Shown: positions 45,701 through 57,104 of the stretch, one piece after another | Numbering within the stretch: the stretch's first letter is position 1 | Layout: each line of letters starts with the position of its first letter | Origin: Strigamia acuminata | Lineage: Eukaryota; Arthropoda; Chilopoda; Geophilomorpha; Linotaeniidae | NCBI GenBank assembly: GCA_949358305.1 | Contig: OX442314.1 | Coordinates: 30,365,118-30,429,117 of the forward strand | Direction of reading: 5' to 3' | Length of the DNA stretch: 64,000 bases | Position numbers and translations under genes: made by a program | Notes under the pieces: model-generated | What the model was told of the DNA's origin: nothing | What the model saw: only the letters and a program-made list of their open reading frames with translations | Database searches by the model: none

Positions 45701-46287
45701 ATCCATGTGGTTAAATAGTTATATAGCAATGAATTACAATGCATTTTGAAATGCATTACAATGCATTTTGAAATGCATTGGGTTTTGCAAGATTGCATTT
45801 TATAATACATTTTAGCATGCACAATGTTAATACATTTTGTAGAACTTGATGTGTTTATAAATGGCACAAAAGATCAAAAAATAAAAATGAACAAGACATT
45901 TTTGATTGATGTGTAGATAAGCTGACAGATGAGAATGTGGTTTATAATTTAATTAGGCACTTGTTATAATAGTTAAAAGACGAATAAGAAAACATTTAGG
46001 ATACTTTAAACATTTTAAAATATAAAATATAAATTTTTCGTAGAGAAAAATCAAATTATATTCTCAACTGCACCAGATTAAATCGACCATACACCTGTAT
46101 ATTTCACTTTGCAACTTATCGTAATCCATACTTTTTAGTAAAATAATTTCACCCTTTCAAACATAATTTTATCTTCATTCATCAATGAATTATAGAGAAT
46201 TGACAAGACATTCAGGTCAAGGATACACCAAATTGCGCATCGAAATTATTGAACATACACTTCACAGCACTAAAAAAACGACTTACC
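42769..46287 (-). other. Probable 5' UTR intron region of the myristoylated-protein gene
   Basis: No supportable ORF in about 3.5 kb of AT-rich sequence. On the minus strand a good donor (AG then GTAAGTCG, exon end at 46287) lies upstream of the acceptor near 42810; the pair would make a non-coding first exon near 46287-46330 and one long intron. Alternative first exons are equally possible. Confidence 0.35.
45727..45785. repeat. Short tandem palindromic repeat
   Basis: The self-complementary block 'aatgcattttgaaatgcatt' occurs twice in a row with 'ac' between, then decays into further 'gcattt' motifs. Function unknown. Confidence 0.6.
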
Positions 46288-49200
46288 TCTTTGCTCACCA
46301 AAGACTTGAAGTGAATAAAACCATTTAGGTTTGTTTACATTATCAGTAAAACAATTTTTTCTGCTTCATCGCTCGCATTTCGCATTATTTCGACAAAGAA
46401 GAGGAAATGGGAAATATTTAACGAGTATCTCTTTAATGATTGGTTGTTACGAAACATTTCAAGGTTAAAAATAGTTTTATTGAATATTTCAGGCCAGAAC
46501 TTCCAATTGCACTTGTGATATTGCATGTGAAAATCCAGGTCACTGTTTACATTGAATGTTGAATGCAAAAATAGATTTAAAACAGATAAATTTTCACATG
46601 TACAGAGAAAACCTGTTAAAGGGTAAAGAAATATAGGAATGCAAGATGTGCCATTGGGTCAAACACGTAAAACAATATCTGACAGTGGAATTCAAACCTG
46701 AGCAAACATTCCATAAGGTCAGCATTGTGATTTGCAAGATAAAACCGTACAAGCAATTTGCAATTCAGATGGGGTATGCTGAATCCAATTAATGTTTGCA
46801 ATTCATGACAATGCACATTGGTCAATAACTTGTAAATTGTAGGAGCTGCAGGCATGTAAATTACTTTTTAGTAAACCGTGAGACAGAATGTCACAAGTGG
46901 CACTCGTTGGAACAACTACAAGGTGGGCCAGAGAGTCCTGACGATTGTGTAAAAGTAATTGTGCGTTGTTATGAGCTTTCGCACAGAAACCATACATCAC
47001 CATTGGTCAAGAGAGTGACCACTACTTGTAGCCCCCTGATGGGGATAGTCAGAATTCGAATAAAACACTTGTTAACCTACATTTAGGCCTACTAGTCACG
47101 TATCCAATTATTGCACTGTAATTAATTAAAAATCTTATTTGAAAACAGTTGTAAATTGACATGGACATTGCGTTAGAAGTTGCAGAATGGCCATATCTCG
47201 AAAACGGCTCGTGGAAACGATTTGAAACTTGGAAATTCGGTGTCTACGAGTGTTATTTACCCTATGCACCTTGAATGGTGCTGTGGAACCGAGTATTTTA
47301 CGTTTGGGACATGTTTTACGTATTAACAATAGGTTCCGTCCTGCCCCTAGATGGGCGAATCAAATGGTCTGCCAACTTCAGCCCGGTGCAGTGCGTAATG
47401 GGAAATCTGGAAAGTAAATTAGAAATGTTTGTGCGGCATTTGAGTGTTGTCATTTTGCACACATCAAACTGGCATTCAAATCTCTGTCTAATGGTTGTAG
47501 TTGCAAATAAAAAGTTTAATTAATTACGGTGTGCCGTGTGGGAACTTGTTCTTCGGGCAGCTGGCAGCTATACGAGTGTTTTATACGTTATCTTCGCTTG
47601 GAATTCTAAATCAGCGGTGTCTTTGTGATTCACATTTTATTTATATGCAACAGGAAACGTTTTATACTTTTGTTTCAAAGTTGACGACCAAAGAGTATAT
47701 CAGGAAAATTCCTCTCGGAACAACTGCACGATTTAACCACAATCGAGTCGTGCATGCACAATTGGTTAACACTCAACGGACCTTCATGGGGTCACCGGAA
47801 TTTTCCCATATCGCATCCCAACGTTTAAAATTTGATTGACATTTTTCTTTTAATGTTTTCCAACTTAAATTTTCTACCTCAACCTTGAGATAGTAGCAAG
47901 TTGTTTTTATTTCTTGCTTGGCTGAGCGTTTATAATAACAAACCATTGTCGAAACATCTTAATCGTATTAAATTAATGCCATCTTTCCATCAGCCTTGTA
48001 TCCCATATAGGCACCGGAAGCGCCAATTGAAAACCGTCGCTGAGAAATGAAAAGGCGAGCAAAAGGAAGTGTGATTTTGAAAACGACAGTCGAAATAAAA
48101 ACAGAATAAAAGCGGACCGAGGATTTTATTGTTGCCAATATTACGCAACAACAAATCCAGGCCATAAAACAGATTCTTCTCGAGGCATTAAATAGAAATC
48201 GACACTTCTTGTGTAACGGTTAAAAGAGGAAATCAAAGATGGCGGCTCTGATGCGTGAAAATCAGATCTATTATTCTTTAATAAGAATAATGGGGAATAG
48301 TTCAAGCAGAAATAATAAGTCTAGATATCTCCAGGAAGGATTATGCAACTAAAATCTTATTAAAACAAATCGATTTTTGAATTTTGAATTTATAAAAACG
48401 AAATAATTTAATATTTTTTTTTTTTAAGGAAGAAAAAAAAATTAAAAATGACAGAAAAAATAATCCTTTCTGGGAAATAAATCTCAATCACTTGACAAAG
48501 CAAGCAGAACGACAGCTGAAGTCGTTTTCTTTCAAGTGGAATTGATTATTACTAAACCATTAACACGGCTATGCACGTCGATTTCGGCACGTGGCTGAAA
48601 AATTCTGTCAAGTTTGCAGACAAAAATGTCTGCGAAATCAATTTCACATGTAAAAAAAAATTAAATTTTACATTAAAAAACATTTTTTTTATTTATTCCA
48701 AAAAAAAAAAATAAACAAGTTGCGAGCACTTGAATTTCAAGTGATGAATAGATTTCCTCCACACTGGTTAAATACAAAAGCAAACTGTGTCAGTAACTCT
48801 TTAAATAAGGCTTTAATTGCATTTTAAGGGTTAAGATGGGACATCAGGTTAGTGTCTTGTAAATTATATACTACAAATGACACCAGACACCTTTTAAAAA
48901 AAAATTATAAAAAAAATAAATATACCTGACCTTGTTTTGGTTAATGTAATTTGCCCACTGACCTAGACAAAAATCTGTTATCACAATAATAAATTTAATT
49001 CATCAATTAAAAACGAGCACTAGTTAGGTTTTGCAATTTTGCACAGCTAATTGAAAATTTTAAAAACATTCATAAATTGGTTATTGTATTAGTTTTATGT
49101 GAGAAGAAATATGAATAAGGGTCACAACATGGTGGTAGTGTTAAAATGTTATTATGAAATTGTTACTCACATGTCATCGTCCTAGACAAGGCCATACACC

Positions 49201-51123
49201 TGGGGTTGTAATCATTGCATGACACCCCCAGGTGGTGGGTTCGGTAAAGCTCTAAATTGTTTAATCAAAATCTTACAAAGCAGATTTCTCAGTTTTGGAT
49301 TTGTTATTAAATATATTAAAGAACATTCAACTTAACTGTTGGTCTGTTGTTGCTGTTAAATAAATCTAATGTAACTGTTCGATTTTTTTTAAGCCAATGG
49401 GTTTCCTTCAAATTGATCTATGTACTTTAATCAAATGACCTAGGAAAGGGTCAAGCCAGTTTAAAACTTCTTGCTGGAGCTGGCACCTGTGATTATGTAT
49501 TGGAATTCCCTATCAGCAATTTTATTTTTCTCATCAGTGCAATCTGACTCTCTGATTTAATTATGCAATGAATTTGTGACATTCAGTTGTTGGAGTTATT
49601 TTATACAATAAATAAATCTTAGCCCCAAGTACCCTGAATATATGGATATAAACATTGATATAAAAAAAAAAATAAATTAAATTTCTATGAAGTGCTTCTA
49701 TATTCACTTCTTGGATGTCCAATAATTTGATTTTTGGCAGACACAATTATCCAGATTTTGGGATGTGGATTTTAGCCTTTGCTATAATATTATTGACATT
49801 TGTTTAAAAAGCAGTTATATATGGATGACTAAAATTGCTATGAATCATATTAAACTCATGCTGTATATGAAATGAGGCTAAGAGGATGTAGTCTGACCAA
49901 ATGTCACAGTTGATTCCAAGTTGTACTGTACATGTGTACAGCAAACTGTTATTTTCTAATGCTTACAACATTTAATTAGTAATTAAAATTGGTCCTTGAA
50001 TTTCTGTTGCATTGCCTAATAAAAACACACATGCATGACTTAAAAGCACTTAATAGCCTTTCCAAAGACCTTGGTTATTAAACACATCACAATTAGCAAC
50101 ACTTCCAGTTTTTCACTGCAATGCCATATTTGATAATAAAACTGTACAGCTAAGACACAAACCTTGGATTAAAAGCATCTTTTTTTTATTTCTATTTTAG
50201 AATTCAGTGCATATATTTTTTTTTTTTTTAAATATGAATAAAACACAGATACAAAAAAATTTCCAGGTTGCCCTTGTCAGGAATGACTTGGGATCAATGA
50301 ACCATAGTTGGCCTTTTAAAATAAAAGTAAAAACTTCACATTTGCATAAGGTCAGTTTGACAGTTCTACGGCTATGAGAATAATATGTGAAAATGGAATA
50401 CTAAAACTTACTTTTTAGCAATTTTTCTGCATACTTTCTGTTTCCTAACTGGGCAGGCAATGCCTGGTTTCACTTGGCTTGATATCCAGAAAGCTGTAAA
50501 CTTGTTGGAGCAGGAAATAGTCAACTTTTGCCTTTGGTAAATACGAGTCACCCACTTATGAAGATATAAAGTTGGCAATTGTTGGTACACGTAGAGTTAA
50601 ACTAATAACAGATGTAAATTTAGCTTTCCACACATCTAAATGAATAGGTCGTGGAAAAATAGGTTGTGGGATTGTTATGGTCATGGACGGAGGGGGAATA
50701 TTTCCCTCTAGTGATAAAACAATAAAGGTGATTATTGGTGGCGCCATCTATATTACACAAATCGTGTTATTCAGTTAGTATTAGTACACATAGTCATATT
50801 TCCAGATGAAAATTATCTGACTTATTGCGGAGTTGTTGGAAGATGTAGAGATGTAGAGCATCATGCTGCCCTTAGTCTTAGGTAGGTAGAGGGGCCTGCG
50901 ACTGTGCATTTCTGTGTTTGAGTTTCGCGCCTCACAACGGTGTGGCGCTCTCTCGTGACAATCGTCACACTGTGATAAATGCCTGGATAAATGTTTGAAA
51001 CAACTCAAGATAAGTAATTTTTTTAACCAGACGCCACTCGTGAGGCCACTTTCAATCACTTTAAAAACGTAAAACTCAAAAGTTGAGGTTTTATCTTGAG
51101 CCGTGTTAGTAACAGTAATCGAA
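46288..51123. other. Long intergenic stretch without supportable genes
   Basis: About 4.8 kb of AT-rich sequence. Short ORFs on both strands lack start context, conserved motifs or splice partners. Noted structures: a small GC-rich hairpin (CACCTGGGG at 49197-49205 pairing with CCCCAGGTG at 49226-49234) and homopolymer runs. It probably holds the promoters of the minus-strand gene and of the P450. Confidence 0.5.
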
Positions 51124-54100
51124 ATGGATGAAAATATTTTTACTTGCTTTTTTAATTATTACCAATACTGGCTACCGCTAGCTGTCATTGGACTAGTGTC
51201 ATTGTGGTACATGTAAGTACTGAAACAAATATTTACAGACGTAATATTTTAATCATTACCTAATTATACGGTTATAGTAATAAAAACATCATGGTTTTTT
51301 TCATTGTAACTTAAAAAGTAAGAATGCAATCTGAAAAATGCCAAGTGTAAAGTTGTAGAACAACATTTGTTTAATCAGAAACTGTTAAAATCAGTTATTT
51401 TTCATACAAAATTATTGAAAAAAACGCATTTAAAGTCTTCATTTTTCTGAAATTTTAGACTTGTTTTTCTTTTGCTATCGTTTGTTACCCTTTGCTCAAA
51501 TTTTTATCTTGTTGACACAGTGACAGTGACTGTGCAGATAAATGTAAGATTAACAATAACAACAAATGATATCATGCTATAATTATAGATTTATTTATTT
51601 ATATCCAGAAAATTAGTTTTACGAAAAAAACAAATATACAGTGCGTAACACACTAATAATATCACTAACGTTAATCTCAATTATTGATAATTTTAACAGA
51701 TATCTTACGTGGGATTTTGATTATTGGAAAAAGCAAGGTGTACCTGGTGAAAACCCTCGTCTATTCATGGGAACATTGAAACCGACATGGAAATACGTAA
51801 ATCTGTAAATAGATTTCTCCCAATTATCATACAATCACATTGTATAAATTTTTAGGGTTTTGAAGAACAAGACGTAGCAGCAATGAAAAAATTTGGAACT
51901 GTACATGGGTAAACTATCATAAATGTCCACAAAGTCTCCACAATTTATTTGCATCAATATTTCAGAGGATTTGTTGGTAGTTCGCCCGTGTTATTTGTAT
52001 CTGATCCTGAGCTGCTGAGACAAATTTTGGTGAAAGATTTTGCAGTATTTACAAATAGAAGAACATTTGAAGCATTGTTGATGGATAAGGAAGAAATCGT
52101 TGGGAATATGTTGTCGATAATGAAAGATGACAAATGGAAAACGTTGCGAAACACACTCACTCCAACATTTACATCCGGAAAGCTCAAACAGGTGATTCTA
52201 CTAATGCTATTGGTGAAAAAAAGGTTAATTCTTTTATTAACGCAGATGGTTGGTTTGATAGAAGAATGTATGAAAAATTTAACAAACTCTTTAACAGCTC
52301 CGGCTGAAAATGGAGAACCGATTGAATTTACTAAGTAAGTTAAGTTTCATCGCCCAAGCAGTACAGAAATAAAAAATAAAAAAAACGATATCTATTGAGA
52401 GTTCATGTGGATTTTATGTGTATTGACACCACAAGCTCGCAGGGAAATTAACTCCCAAGAAAACATTGCAATAGGACTGCATTCTGGTGAGAATGTGATT
52501 CCGTACTTTCAAATTTTCCCTGGAAACGGTTGGATAACAATGTACACATCAGCCATATTGTTGGTTGTAGGTAAGTAAGCAGACAACATCAAGGGAAAAC
52601 TGTGTTGGAGTGTTTATTTATGGGGGACAAACACTTCAATATTTTTTCAAAGATATCGATTCTTCAAATTCTATATTTGAATACCTGATTTTTGAATATT
52701 GGTCTGATATTGCAGCTGCGGAGATATACAGGGTGAACAAAAAGTCTGTCACTTCACTAAATATTTCTGAAAGTGCTGACAATGCATCTAATCTAATGAT
52801 GGCAAAGTAGTAAAGTTGGGTGGGGCAATCTTTTGGTGACCCGAAATTTTACCTTGGGATGTTTCTTCAAGGTCATTGGGAAATTATCTTGGAAACCGTT
52901 AGAGATAGACAGAAATTTCCAATTGTAAACTTGTAGAGCAACATTTATTCGTCTAAAAATGACCACTCCTCAAATCTTTTGTACTAAAAAATTTTAAGAA
53001 AATTGCAATTTTCTAAAGTAGACACAAAAGTCAAAGGCTAACATGGCCAAAATTGAAAAAGTGCCAAAAACGTGCTGATTAGACGTAAAATGACCCAAAA
53101 ATTAGATTTCCCTGGTTGGAATCTGCATATCTGGCACCGTTGCAGAGATATGGGCAGAAAACTGAATTTTTTTTTATTACTTTTCCTTTTCAAAAATGGT
53201 TTTCGAGATAATTTTCCAATGACATTGAAGGAACATCCCAAGATCAAATTTCGGGTCACCAAAAGATTGCCTCACCCAACTTTAATACTTTGCCATCATT
53301 AGATTAGATGCATTGTCAGCACTTTCAGAAGTATTTAGTGAAGTGACAGACTTTTTGTTCACCCTGTAGATGTAGGTGTGGTTTATTTATTTAAGTACGG
53401 TATTTATTTTTAGGAAATTTCCTCTGTTGATTTTGGATATAATTGCGAGTGTTGCATTTGGAATGAAAATTAATTGCATTGACAACCCTGACACTGAGTT
53501 TGTGGTTAAAATGCATAAAGCTTTCCGAGCAAATGTTACACTCATATATTTTCGGCGTAAGTAAAACAGTAATAGTTAATTTTTCTTTAAATTTTTAATA
53601 AACGTGTCAATAATGCATCATTTTTTATAGTTATAATTCCCTTTGCTGTCAAATGGTTGTCAAATCGTGCATCGAATCCGTTCAGTTACTTTGCCAAAAT
53701 GGCAAACCAAACGATTGACATGAGACTTAAAAACAAAGATGTATTACCAGAAAAAAAAAATTGACTATACTCTTTCCACACTCAAGAGGAGCCCTGGAAG
53801 CTGGGCTCCCATTGGCCTACTTAGAACTGCAATGCAACTACTGCTACACTAGTGAAATAGCTCGGCCAATGGGAGCCCAGCTTCCAGGGCTCCTCTTGAG
53901 TGTGGAAAGAGTATATATCACATAGGCATAATATGTTCTAAACATCTTTTCTTTTTTATTTGGCTAGTTTACGAGAAAAGACTTCCTTCAAATTATGCTA
54001 GAAGCTGAAATACTAAATGATAAAACGAAAGAAAACTACAAAAAAAGTACAGTATAAATTCCTCGAACAAGTGCTATTTCATCCTACACGATGTGATGAT

Positions 54101-55327
54101 CCGGAACTTGTCTCTGTGGGTTCTTCGAGGTTAATGAAAAACAAGTCAAAATAATTTGAAGACTCCTTTTCCCTTGGGCACAAATACTTTCTGATCTTTA
54201 CTCGACCAAAAACAAGCAGCAACTGTACAAATGCATTATTTCAATTCAAAATGTAAACTCGAGGCAGAAAAAGAAGAATACGGTACATCTGATGCACACA
54301 ACACAGCTAAAAATAAGCACATTTCAAATAACAAAATTTAACACTGAGATACTATGACTAAATTTTTATATAAAAATGTTAATTACAATCTATTTGATGT
54401 TGTACAGCACTCACAAGGGAGGTGGTTGTAGCACAATCTATATTCTTCTTATTGGCTGGTCACGAAACAACTGCAACTACACTAACTTTCATGGCTTACG
54501 AACTCGCTCGAAACCAGGACATCCAGGAGAAACTTATAAAAGAGGTGGATGATGTCATGACAGATACTAAGGTACTAAATTTACATCTACCACACCTCGT
54601 TTCAAATTTGTCAAGTTTAAAAATAAAACTCTTATCAGGGTAAACTTACCTACGACGGAGTTGCATCGATGCAATACTTGGCCATGGTTACGTCTGAAAC
54701 TCTACGAAAATATCCTCCTGCTGTTTGGTAAAATAATTCATTCATACATTAATTCCATAAACATTTTCTACAAATAAATTACTTGATTTTTTTCAGGATT
54801 GACCGAGTGTGTTCCGAAGAGGAATACAAGTTAAATGGAATTACTATAAGAAAAGGAATGCAGATAACAGTTCCTGTTTACGCCATGCAACACAATCCCG
54901 AATTTTATCCTAATCCAAATGTTTTTGATCCAGAAAGGTCATTTTACTTCAATTTTGAACCAATTATAAGAAAAGTTATATTTATAAATGAAAAACATCC
55001 AATCAGATTTTCGCCAGAAATGAAGGCCCAACGAAATCCATTCACTTATCTTCCATTTGGAGCGGGTCCTAGAAATTGCATTGCAGAGAGATTTGCATTA
55101 TTTGAAATTAAACTGGCCATGGTGCACATGCTTTACAATTACCGTTTTCAAACTTGTCGAGAAACTGAGGTATATACGTGTAAGATGAATATCGAACAAA
55201 AATTCATTTTAATATCTTGTAGTGTCCCTTAAGAATGGATAAAGGAACCATCTTAGTGCAACCATTATCGGTGAAACTTGTATTGCAGAAGAGAGTGGAC
55301 CAACCACATTTTGACGAAACCAATTGA
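51124..55327 (+). CDS. Cytochrome P450, CYP3 clan (CYP9-like), complete
   Basis: Haem-thiolate mono-oxygenase of the endoplasmic reticulum. Thirteen exons: 51124-51212, 51700-51796, 51856-51908, 51966-52191, 52246-52334, 53414-53556, 53631-53740, 53968-54046, 54408-54571, 54639-54727, 54797-54937, 55007-55169, 55223-55327; phases agree and the total is 515 residues, normal for the family. Exon 1 is the membrane anchor. Key motifs: I-helix AGHETT (exon 9), ExxR as ETLRKYPP (exon 10), PERF across exons 11-12 and haem ligand FGAGPRNCIAERF (exon 12), where Ala replaces the usual Gly two after the Cys. The exon 11-12 intron is only 69 bases and stays open, so a naive ORF reads through it. Introns 5 and 7 carry MITEs. 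Exon 8's donor (54047) is the least certain. Likely xenobiotic or endogenous lipid oxidation; substrate unknown. Confidence 0.88.
52739..53366. mobile_element. Tc1/mariner-type MITE with long inverted repeats in P450 intron 5
   Basis: Ends CAGGGTGAACAAAAAGTC and its inverse, flanked by TA on both sides (52737-52738, 53367-53368). The arms are roughly 180-200 bases each, including 'ttttggtgacccgaaattt' inverted near 53250. TA duplication and CAGGGTG ends fit non-autonomous Tc1/mariner relatives. No transposase. Confidence 0.85.
53766..53915. mobile_element. Foldback MITE in P450 intron 7
   Basis: Two nearly perfect 52-base inverted arms (53766-53817 and 53864-53915, outer end TATACTCTTTCCACACTC) with a 46-base loop. 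The TA/TATA edge suggests a TA target. It sits between exon 7 and exon 8 and does not touch a splice site. Confidence 0.88.
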
Positions 55328-55826
55328 TCTTTCGCATTTGTTAATAAAAATGCAATTTAATTTTAATTTTAAAGAAAATAATTATTTGTTCCGGAGATGT
55401 TAAATTTTGTTCGCTGATAAAAAGATTTGTCCAGATTTGGTTTATGATGGAAATGTAAGAATAAGATACTCAATTTTATTCACACGTTTTTATTATTCCA
55501 CATTCTTTTTTGTTTTGCCAAAACCTGTTTTCATTCAAACAAGCATTGGGTCTGGTCAGTATTTGGTTGGGAAACCTAATGGGAATCCCCGTTAGGTTTT
55601 TAATGGACTATAGGGTCTTGACAGCTGCCATTTCGCTGGTAACCCCTCGCAATATGTTTGCTGTCGGTATTTCTGTTGCCTAGAAGTCAGTGATTCTAAT
55701 GTTCCATGTCAATTCTATCTTATTTCTATCAGAAATTTATAAAGAAAATATTACAAGTTTTAAACATTGCACATCACGCGCATACACACTTAGGAACTCA
55801 CGGACTTACCTGAGGAGAAGACAAAG

Positions 55827-55980
55827 ATTGGGTGTAAGTGGGTCTTCTTCTACATCAAGAGGCACGCGGACGGTATGGTCGAACGCTACAAAGAGAAACT
55901 CGTGGCCAAGAGCTTCACTCAGCGATTCGGCGAGGACTACACAGAGACTTCACCTGGCTGGCGTCTCTTTTCGACGGCGT
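55827..55980 (+). pseudogene. Ty1/copia reverse transcriptase relic
   Basis: One frame reads KWVFFYIKRHADG, then VERYKEKLVAKSFTQRFGEDYTET, the conserved N-terminal edge of copia-type reverse transcriptase (usual form ...RYKARLVAKGF.Q...DY.ETF.PV). The similarity breaks off after about 50 codons, and nothing else of the element remains. Confidence 0.8.
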
Positions 55981-56147
55981 TGGCAAGTCTGTCTTCAGGC
56001 GGCGGCGGAAACAACGGGTGTTCGGTCCGTTGCTCGTCGACTTCGTCGTCCGGGAGGGATTCACTTGATGCGGATTGGCATCAAGTAAATCAGTTGAAAC
56101 TTTACAATCTCACTTGTCACGGACAAAACAGTGTTATGACTCATAAC

Positions 56148-56202
56148 CCCGACACAGCTTTGTTCCCTCATAACTTATGAAGGAACAAAGCTGTGTCGGG
56201 GT
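56148..56202. other. Near-perfect hairpin, about 28-base arms
   Basis: CCCCGACACAGCTTTGTTCC and its inverse complement flank TCATAA/TTATGA, with one mismatch and essentially no loop. Outside any gene I can see. Confidence 0.85.
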
Positions 56203-57104
56203 GCGGTGTCGAACTAGTTAAAACTCTGTCTACTTCAGAAGAATGACTGTAGTTCCAGATAAAAGTCAGGAAGGTGAAGAATTTCTAGGAGAACCGAAAC
56301 GACCACAAAGGGGCGATCCATTTAAAACGGCACGCTAAAATCGGCTTTTTTTAGGTTAGGCCCCAAATCTTAAAACGGCAGTTCTCGCCACGAATGCAGC
56401 GGTGGGTCTTTAAAGACTCCCACGGATCGTGGCTTGCATGGCCTTATTCAGTCTAAGGGATCGTGACCAAGCTAATTGTCAGAAATACAAAGTAGTAATC
56501 AAACAAGAACCAAAACCAAACGTGTAAGACCATCCAGTATCCCTGGTGGAATCAAATCTTTGATTTTCGTTTGGGTTTGTTCTTCCACCCACCTATGTAT
56601 TAATTTCTAATCGAATTTTTAATTTTAAAGATTGACTTAACCCGAGTCGTAGCGCCATCTACTGTCAAACCTCCAATTACGTCGAGTGAATGCATCTCGG
56701 CTTTCACTCGTCCCGCCTGAGATTACAATTGCTACAACTGCGCCAACTAGCGACAAATTATGACATCACTGCCTGTTATGATTCGGTTAATAATAATCAT
56801 TAATCCTAATAAACATGTAAATGATCGCATATTTTTATTGTGACTCGTGTGAAAACAGAAATAATATTACACAATGTATTGACAACTAACAATATATGCA
56901 AAAATGTAAAAATGTAAAAAGACAATATTGATAGAACACGAGCAATTCAAAAAGAAGGGACATGATGAACATTTGGTGAAAAGCTACATTATTATCGTAC
57001 GAGTTGCAACTTTGACTAACGCCTGGAGATTAAAAGCAACATTTATCTATTGAAATCAATTCGTGAGTCATTACTGGAGATCTGACAGTGCCCACACCTC
57101 AAAC

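Larger units (their letters stand above)
55328..57104. other. Intergenic region between P450 and serpin
   Basis: Apart from the copia relic and the hairpin (listed separately) I see no gene. A small hairpin around 55572-55599 (AAACCTAA pairing with TTAGGTTT) is also present. The last 100 bases hold the serpin 5' UTR. Confidence 0.5.

Noticed and set aside
47229-47839. Overlapping plus-strand ORFs of 62-112 codons
   Set aside because: No homology I recognise, no splice structure, overlapping frames; probably chance.
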